A stretch of DNA of 5,200 nt from the NCBI GenBank assembly GCA_029098085.1, contig JAQXNQ010000159.1, forward strand, positions 1 to 5,200, written 5' to 3'. Below are positions 1 through 4,987 of this stretch, piece after piece. Each line of letters starts with the position of its first letter. Positions within the stretch are counted from its first letter, which is position 1. The translations under genes were made by a program, and so were the position numbers. Source of the stretch: Oscillospiraceae bacterium. GTDB lineage: Bacteria; Bacillota; Clostridia; Oscillospirales; Ruminococcaceae. A model generated the notes under the pieces. It was not told the DNA's origin. It worked only from the letters and a program-made list of their open reading frames with translations, and made no database searches.

Positions 1-676
1 TATACTTGAGGGTAATCAGCGAAACGATCAGATCGCGAACCGCTTCCTCGGGGAGCTCTTTATTTTCGGTGACGACATTTTCAAGCAGTTCTTTATTGAT
101 GACGAACTCGTTTCTTCCCTGCTCAAAGGTGATGCCGAAAACCTGTTTGCGTTCGATCGGATCGGGGCGGTAAGCGGGATCGATCTGGACAATATTATAA
201 TTGCCTTTTTTCTTGGAGCGCAGGATCTCAAGCGCTTCATCGGTATAGCCGGGAGCGATGATGCCGTCGGAAACCTCGCGATGGATCAGCTTTGCGCAGG
301 ACTCGTCGCAGACGTCGGAAAGGGCGATCCAGTCGCCGTAGGAGGACATCCGGTCGGCGCCTCTGGCTCTGGCGTAGGCGGTAGCCATAGGGGTCAGCTC
401 CATATCGTCCACAAAGTAGATCTTTTTCAGCACATCGCTCATGGGGATGGCCAGGGCGGCGCCGGCGGGAGAAACATGCTTGAAGGACGCGGCGGCGGGC
501 AGGCCGGTGGCCTCCTTCAGCTCCTTAACCAGCTGCCAGCTGTTGAAGGCGTCCAGAAAGTTGATGTAGCCGGGCTTGCCGTTCAGCACTTCGATGGGCA
601 GCTCGCCCTCCTGCATAAAGATTCTGGCGGGTTTCTGATTGGGGTTGCAGCCGTATTTCAGTTCCAGTTCTCTCAT
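1..676 (-). CDS. purH: AICAR formyltransferase (stand-alone, ATIC C-terminal type), 3' end beyond window
   Basis: Transfers the formyl group of 10-formyl-tetrahydrofolate to AICAR (ZMP), giving FAICAR, the penultimate step to IMP, in the cytosol. I translated 225 residues from ATG at 676; the frame is still open at the left edge. The protein starts directly in the formyltransferase domain, with no N-terminal MGS-like cyclohydrolase domain. From memory it aligns closely with human ATIC from about residue 200: KYGCNPNQKPA (7-17), SFKHVSPAGAA (64-74), AYARARGADRMSS (100-112), ALSDVCD (118-124), VSDGIIAPGY (135-144). Lys66-His67 correspond to catalytic Lys266-His267 of human ATIC, and Asp137 to Asp339. 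Stand-alone members are about 390 residues, so roughly 165 should lie outside. AAAGGAG sits 7 nt before the start, and the gap to the cyclohydrolase gene is 23 nt. Base composition falls sharply in the last 240 bases before the edge. Confidence 0.93.
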   Translation of the reverse strand, partial: MRELELKYGCNPNQKPARIFMQEGELPIEVLNGKPGYINFLDAFNSWQLVKELKEATGLPAAASFKHVSPAGAALAIPMSDVLKKIYFVDDMELTPMATAYARARGADRMSSYGDWIALSDVCDESCAKLIHREVSDGIIAPGYTDEALEILRSKKKGNYNIVQIDPAYRPDPIERKQVFGITFEQGRNEFVINKELLENVVTENKELPEEAVRDLIVSLITLKY

Positions 677-699
677 GATATGACTCCTTTCAGAGGCGC

Positions 700-1422
700 T
701 CAGTCGCCCAGGTTTTTGTTGAGGATCCGCTCTTCGATTTCGCCGGTCTCCAGATCGATGAAGCAGGTGTACAGCGAAACCTTGTTGTCGGGATTCAGGT
801 TTTCCCACAGCAGCTTGGTAAAGCAGTTGACGCAGGCGGAGGTAATGACCGCTGTCTTGGGCTCACCGCGGAAGGAGGGAATGGGGCTGCCGTCGTGCTC
901 GTAGGTATGGATGAAATGCACCACGCCGGGACGCTCATCGGTGTACTCGAAGAAGAACCGCTGCACCGAGCTGTCGTCGCCATCAGCGCTCTTGAGGATG
1001 GAGAGGCGGTAGTCGCCGTTTTTCTCCACCATGCCGGAGATGCGGGGGGTCCAGTTGGGGCCGTCCGGTTCAAAGGTGCGGGTGCGCAGCGCCCGCTCGA
1101 AGGCGGTGGCGGCGCCGTGCTCGCCGGCCTTCAGCACATCGGCCACGGTATCGGTCTGGTCGCCGTTGGTCACAACGGTCACATCGCCCACCCGGCGGAC
1201 GGGATGATAGATGATCAGGCTGGGATCCACCATTTTGGAGGGATCATGAGCCTCGGTGCGGATGCCGTCCGGCTCCTTGACGAAGACCCGGTTGCGGCTG
1301 TTTTCGCTGCGGCCCATGATGAAATAGCCGATGACGGCGTGCTTGCCGTCAGGGCTTTTGCCGATGACGATGCCCCGGCCGGGGTAGGTGTTTTCCTTCA
1401 GGTCTTTGGCGAGATCGATCAT
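700..1422 (-). CDS. purO: IMP cyclohydrolase, PurO-like
   Basis: Closes the ring of FAICAR to form IMP, the last step of the pathway. The 240-residue product has the features of the archaeal PurO/IMP cyclohydrolase-like family (an Ntn-hydrolase fold in archaeal PurO), which is unrelated to the MGS-like domain of ordinary PurH. Visible blocks are YPGRGIVIGK (13-22), YFIMGRSENSRNRVF (33-47), PSLIIYHPVR (67-76), TNGDQTDT (85-92) and PNWTPRISG (122-130). It is longer than archaeal PurO (about 200 residues), as in clostridial homologues I recall. The ATG at 1422 follows AAAGGAGG with 8 nt spacing. It is the first gene after the ZTP-type riboswitch and lies 23 nt before the formyltransferase gene, so the two are co-expressed and together replace bifunctional PurH. 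The family call is firm; activity of bacterial members is inferred from the archaeal enzyme and from this context. Confidence 0.88.
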   Translation of the reverse strand: MIDLAKDLKENTYPGRGIVIGKSPDGKHAVIGYFIMGRSENSRNRVFVKEPDGIRTEAHDPSKMVDPSLIIYHPVRRVGDVTVVTNGDQTDTVADVLKAGEHGAATAFERALRTRTFEPDGPNWTPRISGMVEKNGDYRLSILKSADGDDSSVQRFFFEYTDERPGVVHFIHTYEHDGSPIPSFRGEPKTAVITSACVNCFTKLLWENLNPDNKVSLYTCFIDLETGEIEERILNKNLGD

Positions 1423-1484
1423 GTAAAGATCCTCCTTTGGGATTGGTTAAGTGAACAGGCATCTTACGGATACCTCATCGATGA

Positions 1485-1520
1485 CAAATAAAAACGGGCA
1501 GCCCGAATACAGGGCTGCCC
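1485..1520 (-). terminator. Riboswitch expression-platform terminator before purO
   Basis: On the minus strand GGGCAGCCC (1520-1512) and GGGCTGCCC (1504-1496) form a perfect 9-bp stem around a 7-nt loop (TGTATTC), followed by GTTTTTATTTG. This is a strong intrinsic terminator shape. The bases GGCA at 1519-1516 are also the 3' strand of aptamer helix P3, so terminator and folded aptamer cannot coexist. Ligand binding should therefore allow read-through into purO and the formyltransferase gene. It would gate transcripts from both the local promoter and the purE promoter. Confidence 0.9.
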
Positions 1521-1587
1521 AGACGGTCGGCAAAAAACCTTTCGTGTTCCATGTGGTACGCTCCACAAAATCCGTCAGTCGCACGAA
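1516..1587 (-). promoter_or_regulatory. ZMP/ZTP (pfl) riboswitch aptamer
   Basis: Reading the minus strand, P1 is TTCGTG (1587-1582) with CACGAA (1546-1541). P2 is TGTGG (1567-1563) with CCACA (1556-1552). P3 is TGCC (1532-1529) with GGCA (1519-1516). GACGG (1576-1572) in the P1-P2 joining strand pairs with CCGTC (1526-1522) in the P3 loop, which is the diagnostic pseudoknot. The conserved segments GACTGACGGA (1580-1571) and CCGACCGTCTGGGCA (1530-1516) fit my memory of the pfl consensus. A U-rich linker separates the two subdomains. This class binds ZMP (AICAR) and ZTP and usually turns genes on. Here it precedes the genes that turn ZMP into IMP, which agrees with the ligand. No covariance model was run. 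Confidence 0.92.
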
Positions 1588-1598
1588 GGCTGCAATAC

Positions 1599-1627
1599 AG
1601 TATACCAGACCGCTGAAAGCCCGTCAA
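1599..1627 (-). promoter_or_regulatory. Internal promoter for purO and the formyltransferase gene
   Basis: Minus strand -35 TTGACG (1627-1622), spacer of exactly 17 nt (1621-1605), -10 TATACT (1604-1599), and an extended TG two bases upstream of the -10. This is close to the sigma-A/sigma-70 consensus. The predicted start is near 1593-1591, only a few bases before the P1 helix, so the aptamer would be the extreme 5' end of the transcript. The -35 begins 12 bp beyond the purN stop codon. Confidence 0.85.
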
Positions 1628-1657
1628 AAGCCCCGGGGGTTAATCCTCCACCCGGGC
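1626..1657 (-). terminator. Possible weak terminator at the end of purN
   Basis: Across the purN stop codon, GCCC and GGG (1657-1651) can pair with CCC (1637-1635) and GGGC (1633-1630). This gives a 7-bp stem with one bulged G and a roughly 13-nt loop, followed by only four T (1629-1626). The T run is short and overlaps the -35 of the internal promoter. It could partly uncouple purN from the downstream genes, or may simply be a consequence of GC-rich sequence. Confidence 0.3.
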
Positions 1658-2266
1658 AATGCCGTTTTCCACAGTGATCTTTCCTTCACAGAACAGCGAG
1701 GCCGCCTTGGGCAGGAGCTTCCACTCCGCCTCCTCCATGACCCGCCGCTGCAGGATTTCGGGGGTGTCGCCGTTTTTCACCGGCACAGCGCCCTGCAGGA
1801 TGATGGGCCCTCCGTCGCAGACCTCATTGACAAAGTGCACCGTGGCGCCGGTGAGCTTGACGCCGGAAGCCAGCACCGCCTCATGCACATGCAGCCCGTA
1901 GAAGCCGGGGCCGCAGAAGGAGGGAATCAGGGCGGGGTGGACATTCATGATCTGGTTGGGATAGGCTCTGGCCACCCGCTCATCCAGAATGATCATGAAG
2001 CCGGCCAGGATCACCAGATCCGCCTGCTCCTCCCGCAGCGCGTCCAGAATCCGCTGAGAATACTCTCCCCGATCAGGGCATCCCTTTTTGGGGATCACCC
2101 GGGTGGGGATGCCGTTTTGAGCGGCCCGCTCCAGGGCATAGGCGCCCTCCTTGGAGGAAATGACGCAGGAGATCCGGCCGTTTTTGATCTCGCCCCGCTT
2201 CTGGGCGTCGATCAGAGCCTGCAGATTGGTTCCGCCGCCGGAGACCAGCACAACGATATTTTTCAA
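1640..2266 (-). CDS. purN: Phosphoribosylglycinamide formyltransferase (GAR transformylase)
   Basis: Converts GAR to FGAR with 10-formyl-tetrahydrofolate, the third step of the pathway. The 208-residue length is normal. The N-terminal phosphate-binding loop is VLVSGGGTNLQ (6-16). LVILAGFMIIL (84-94) leads to NVHPALIPSF (108-117), whose Asn108 and His110 match the catalytic Asn-x-His of E. coli PurN. ATVHFVNEVCDGGPIILQ (141-158) supplies the third catalytic residue, Asp151. The start codon is TTG at 2266: the first beta strand begins immediately, no in-frame ATG precedes it, and AAGGGAGG (2282-2275) is placed 8 nt upstream. It follows purM by 39 nt. After it come a possible weak terminator and the promoter of the next unit. 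Confidence 0.95.
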   Translation of the reverse strand: MKNIVVLVSGGGTNLQALIDAQKRGEIKNGRISCVISSKEGAYALERAAQNGIPTRVIPKKGCPDRGEYSQRILDALREEQADLVILAGFMIILDERVARAYPNQIMNVHPALIPSFCGPGFYGLHVHEAVLASGVKLTGATVHFVNEVCDGGPIILQGAVPVKNGDTPEILQRRVMEEAEWKLLPKAASLFCEGKITVENGIARVED

Positions 2267-2305
2267 AGCAGCGTCCTCCCTTGGGATTTCATCAAAGCGT
2301 CAGGC

Positions 2306-3343
2306 TCAGTACAGGATGACGCCCTCGTCGCTCTCCACCAGCTCGCCCAGAATGTAGGCGTCCTCACCGGCAGCCTTCAGAGTTTCGAGAGCCAGCTGTG
2401 CGTCTTCCTTCGCCACACAGGCCACCATGCCGACGCCCATGTTGAAGGTGTTGAACATATCCCGCTGGGGAACCTTGCCGACCCGCTCGATGAGCTTGAA
2501 GATGGGCAGCACCCGCACATCGTCCAGGGCGATCTTCGCAGACAGGCCCGCCTTCAGGGAGCGGGGAATATTTTCGTAGAAGCCGCCGCCGGTGATGTGG
2601 GAGACCGACTTGACCTGAACCTTCTCAAACAGGCTCAGCATGGGCTTCACATAGATCCGGGTGGGGGTCAGCAGAGCCGTCCCCAGAGAGGTGCCCAGAT
2701 CCTCCACATAGGCATTTAGATCGGCGGACTCCACATTGAAGATCTTGCGGACCAGAGAGAAGCCGTTGGAATGGACGCCGCTGGAGGGCAGGGCGATCAG
2801 CACATCGCCGGGCTGCTGGGTCTCCTTGTCCAGGATTTTGGCCTTGTCCACCACGCCCACAGAGAAACCGGCCAGGTCGTATTCGTCCACGGGATAGAAG
2901 CCGGGCATTTCGGCGGTCTCACCGCCGACCAGAGCGCAGCCCGCCTGGATGCAGCCCTCGGCCACGCCGGAGACGATGGTGGCCACCTTCTCGGGGATAT
3001 TCTTGCCCACAGCCACATAGTCCAGGAAGAACAGAGGCTTTGCGCCGCAGCAGATGATGTCGTTGACGCACATGGCCACGCAGTCGATGCCCACGGTGTC
3101 ATGCTTGTCCATCAGGAAGGCCAGCTTGAGCTTGGTGCCCACGCCGTCGGTGCCGGAAACCAGCACCGGCTTCTCGATGCCGGTGAGATCCAGCTCCAGA
3201 AGGCCGCCGAAGCCGCCCAGGCCGGTGAGAACCGCGGAGGTCATGGTCTTTTTCACATGCTCCTTCATCAGCTCAACGGCTCTGTAGCCGGCGGTCACGT
3301 CGACGCCGGCCGCTTTGTAACTATCGCTAAAACTCTTGCTCAT
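2306..3343 (-). CDS. purM: Phosphoribosylformylglycinamidine cyclo-ligase (AIR synthetase)
   Basis: ATP-dependent ring closure of FGAM to AIR, the fifth step. The 345 residues match the usual PurM length. Family blocks appear in order: SGTDGVGTKLKLA (63-75), CVNDIICCGAKPLFFLDY (92-109), VGGETAEMPGFY (139-150), LPSSGVHSNGFSLVR (185-199), HITGGGFYENIPR (249-261) and FNTFNMGVGM (297-306). Together these make up the N-terminal dimer and C-terminal ATP-binding halves of the PurM/PurL fold. The ATG at 3343 follows GGAAAGGG with 8 nt spacing. The gap to purC is 46 nt. The purF gene that often lies between purC and purM in Firmicutes is missing. Confidence 0.97.
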   Translation of the reverse strand: MSKSFSDSYKAAGVDVTAGYRAVELMKEHVKKTMTSAVLTGLGGFGGLLELDLTGIEKPVLVSGTDGVGTKLKLAFLMDKHDTVGIDCVAMCVNDIICCGAKPLFFLDYVAVGKNIPEKVATIVSGVAEGCIQAGCALVGGETAEMPGFYPVDEYDLAGFSVGVVDKAKILDKETQQPGDVLIALPSSGVHSNGFSLVRKIFNVESADLNAYVEDLGTSLGTALLTPTRIYVKPMLSLFEKVQVKSVSHITGGGFYENIPRSLKAGLSAKIALDDVRVLPIFKLIERVGKVPQRDMFNTFNMGVGMVACVAKEDAQLALETLKAAGEDAYILGELVESDEGVILY

Positions 3344-3389
3344 AGGTGTTGCCCTTTCCGGTTTTATGAAACCTGTCGGTGTGGGAGGC

Positions 3390-4100
3390 TTATTCGCCCA
3401 TCAGGCGCTTCATCACTTCCTGGTAGGCGTCCTCGGCGCCGCCCAGATCCCGGCGGAACAGGTCCTTGTCCAGATGGGCATGGGTCTTGCTGTCCCAGAA
3501 GCGGCAGGTATCGGGAGAGATCTCGTCAGCCAGGATGATGGTGCCGTCGGGCAGCTTGCCGAACTCCAGCTTGAAGTCCACCAGAATGATGCCCAGGGGC
3601 AGCAGGTATTCCTTCATCATGTCGTTGACGGCGAAAGCGTACTTCTTGATGGTGTCCAGCTCCTCGGGGGTGCAAAGGCCCAGAGCCAGGGCGTGATAAT
3701 CGTTGATCAGAGGATCGCCCAGATCGTCGTTTTTGTAGGAAAACTCGATGGTGCTGATGGCCAGCTCGGTGCCCTCCTCGACGCCGTACCGCTTGGAGAA
3801 GGAACCGGCAGCGATGTTGCGGACGATGACCTCCAGGGGAACGATCTTGACCTTCTTGACCAGGGTCTCCCGATCGGAGAGCTCCTCCACCAGCTGGGTG
3901 GGGATGCCCTTCTTCTCCAGCAGCCGCATCATGTGGTTGCTCATGCGGTTGTTGATGCTGCCCTTGCCCGCGATGGTGCCCTTCTTCAGGCCGTTGAGCG
4001 CGGTGGCATTGTCGGTATAGTCCACAATGACCAGACCCGGATCGTCGGTGGCGTAAACTTTCTTGGCTTTGCCTTCATAAAGCAGTTCTTTCTTTTCCAT
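3390..4100 (-). CDS. purC: Phosphoribosylaminoimidazole-succinocarboxamide synthase (SAICAR synthetase)
   Basis: Joins CAIR and aspartate with ATP to give SAICAR. The 236-residue length is that of bacterial stand-alone PurC. The ATP-binding start LLYEGKAKKVY (6-16) is intact. Both family signatures are present: VPLEVIVRNIAAGS (87-100) and LVDFKLEFG (173-181). They are followed by ADEISPDTCRFWD (191-203), which helps bind nucleotide and metal. The ATG at 4100 follows GAAAGGA about 10 nt upstream. It lies 64 nt after purE. That gap holds a short CCGGA/TCCGG hairpin without a T run, so I see no terminator and expect co-transcription. Confidence 0.97.
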   Translation of the reverse strand: MEKKELLYEGKAKKVYATDDPGLVIVDYTDNATALNGLKKGTIAGKGSINNRMSNHMMRLLEKKGIPTQLVEELSDRETLVKKVKIVPLEVIVRNIAAGSFSKRYGVEEGTELAISTIEFSYKNDDLGDPLINDYHALALGLCTPEELDTIKKYAFAVNDMMKEYLLPLGIILVDFKLEFGKLPDGTIILADEISPDTCRFWDSKTHAHLDKDLFRRDLGGAEDAYQEVMKRLMGE

Positions 4101-4164
4101 GAGAACACATTCCTTTCAAAATAGTCGGATAATAGATACCGGAATCCTCCGGGAACAGGTGAAC

Positions 4165-4662
4165 TTACAGGGCGGCTGCCTCGGCCTGCAGCTTTTCGTC
4201 CTTTTTGGCCACACCGGCCTTCATCTCTTCCTTCTTGGCCAGCAGCTTCTGCGCCAGCTCATCGTCGGAGAGGGCCAGAATCTGCACGGCCAGATTGGCG
4301 GCATTGGCGGCGCCGTCCACGGCGACCGTGGCGACCGGAATGCCGGAGGGCATCTGCACCGTTGCCAGCAGAGCGTCCAGCCCGCCCAGTCCCGCCGAGC
4401 GGATGGGAATGCCGATGACCGGCAGGGTGGTGGCGGCGGCCAGCACACCGGCCAGATGGGCGGCCATACCGGCGGCGGCGATGATGACGCCGAAGCCGTT
4501 GTCTCTGGCGGAGGCCGCGAACTGATGGGCTGCCTCAGGGGTTCTGTGGGCGGACATGACATGGGTCTCGCAGGGAACGCCGTACTGCTTCAGGGTGAGC
4601 ACCGCGTTCTTCACAACGCCCCAGTCGCTGTCGCTGCCCATGATGACTGCAACTTTTTTCAT
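4165..4662 (-). CDS. purE: N5-carboxyaminoimidazole ribonucleotide mutase, class I PurE
   Basis: Rearranges N5-CAIR to CAIR. I place the start at ATG 4662, giving 165 residues: MKKVAVIMGSDSDW is the normal PurE N terminus and AAAGGA lies 11 nt upstream. A longer reading from GTG at 4719 would add 19 unrelated residues and run through a terminator hairpin. Motifs are GSDSDW (9-14), SAHRTP (37-42, with catalytic His39), AAGMAAHLAGVLAA (63-76), LPVIGIP (80-86) and LDALLATVQMPSGIPV (95-110). The AAHL segment and this motif set are those of class I, whose substrate comes from PurK; no purK is visible here. The C-terminal tail (about 136-165) is charged and alanine-rich. It is the first gene of the cluster. 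Confidence 0.96.
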   Translation of the reverse strand: MKKVAVIMGSDSDWGVVKNAVLTLKQYGVPCETHVMSAHRTPEAAHQFAASARDNGFGVIIAAAGMAAHLAGVLAAATTLPVIGIPIRSAGLGGLDALLATVQMPSGIPVATVAVDGAANAANLAVQILALSDDELAQKLLAKKEEMKAGVAKKDEKLQAEAAAL

Positions 4663-4680
4663 CCGAAATACCATCCTTTC

Positions 4681-4711
4681 AAACAAAAACAGCTGCGAGC
4701 CCTTCGCAGCC
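4681..4711 (-). terminator. Terminator-like hairpin in the purE leader
   Basis: Minus strand GCTGCGA (4710-4704) and TCGCAGC (4698-4692) form a perfect 7-bp stem with a 5-nt loop, followed by TGTTTTTGTTT. It ends directly before the purE ribosome binding site (GAAAGGATGG, 4680-4671). It lies about 80 nt downstream of the predicted start site, so it can only act as an attenuator on the way into purE, not as the end of a gene. Confidence 0.75.
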
Positions 4712-4745
4712 AGTTCCACGCCCCGGCCCCGCAGGGAGCCTTTTT

Positions 4746-4757
4746 CCTGATATCAGG
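4746..4757. repeat. Perfect 12-bp palindrome in the purE leader
   Basis: CCTGATATCAGG is its own reverse complement. In RNA it can form a CCTG/CAGG mini-hairpin, and CCCGC (4761-4757) with GCGGG (4732-4728) could close a larger helix around it. As DNA it could be an operator half-site pair about 35 bp downstream of the start site. I do not recognise it as a known PurR box. Confidence 0.4.
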
Positions 4758-4765
4758 CGGGAAAC

Positions 4766-4786
4766 GCCGCACGGAAAGGGTGCGGC
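4766..4786 (-). promoter_or_regulatory. 5' hairpin of the purE leader RNA
   Basis: GCCGCAC (4786-4780) pairs perfectly with GTGCGGC (4772-4766) around a 7-nt loop. It sits 5-10 nt after the predicted transcription start. It is the first of a series of hairpins; the second is GGCTCC/GGGGCC at 4740-4725, before the terminator at 4711-4681. It may stabilise the transcript or belong to a regulatory fold. I cannot assign it to a known riboswitch class. Confidence 0.45.
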
Positions 4787-4799
4787 ACCATACAGTCTC

Positions 4800-4828
4800 A
4801 TTTTACTGTAAATCGACCTTTTTTGCAA
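4800..4828 (-). promoter_or_regulatory. Promoter of the purE operon
   Basis: Minus strand -35 TTGCAA (4828-4823), 17-nt spacer (4822-4806), -10 TAAAAT (4805-4800). The predicted start near 4793-4791 leaves a roughly 130-nt leader before purE. The site falls just downstream of the terminator of the preceding gene, as expected for the head of an operon. The surrounding 60 bases are AT-rich compared with the genes. Confidence 0.7.
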
Positions 4829-4888
4829 TCCTTTTATGAGAAAATTCCCCGGACGAAAGCGGAAGGGTTTTGTGCAAAGTGGCATTAC

Positions 4889-4923
4889 AAAAAGTACGGC
4901 GCAGGCAGATTTGCTGTGCGCCG
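4889..4923 (-). terminator. Intrinsic terminator of the gene upstream of purE
   Basis: Minus strand CGGCGCA (4923-4917) and TGCGCCG (4903-4897) form a perfect 7-bp stem. CAG (4916-4914) and CTG (4908-4906) extend it across a two-base CC bulge. TACTTTTTG follows. It lies 65 nt after the stop codon of the partial gene and before the purE promoter, so it separates the two transcription units. A weaker GGCGG/CCGCC hairpin (4958-4945) followed by AGATTTTCC precedes it. Confidence 0.7.
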
Positions 4924-4987
4924 GTGAGACTATGAGGAAAATCTGGCGGTACTCCGCCCAAAATGGAACTGTCAAAAGACGCCCTTT

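Noticed and set aside
795..1073. Alternate-frame minus-strand frame inside purO, and similar ones at 2797-3102 and 4221-4562
   Set aside because: Ser/Pro/Trp/Arg-rich out-of-frame readings of well-supported genes, typical of high-GC third positions.
1451..2719. Long plus-strand open frame (about 420 codons) opposite purN and purM
   Set aside because: It is the GC-rich antisense shadow of two firmly identified genes, has no ribosome binding site, and its His/Gly/Gln-rich translation resembles no family. The same applies to the plus-strand frames at 281-904, 895-1491, 2771-3538, 3336-4124 and 4099-4839.
4663..4719. Upstream extension of purE to a GTG start at 4719
   Set aside because: It would add 19 residues absent from PurE proteins and place coding sequence through the leader terminator. 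The ATG at 4662 has its own ribosome binding site and gives the standard N terminus.
4663..4800. Purine (guanine/adenine) riboswitch in the purE leader
   Set aside because: A GTTTCCCGCC segment faintly recalls the GTTTCTACC core, but the flanking P1 strands, the two kissing loops and the closing GACTA-type segment are missing.
4679..4975. Minus-strand open frame of 98 codons between the partial gene and purE
   Set aside because: It runs through a terminator, the purE promoter and the structured leader, has no ribosome binding site, and its translation shows no coherent domain.
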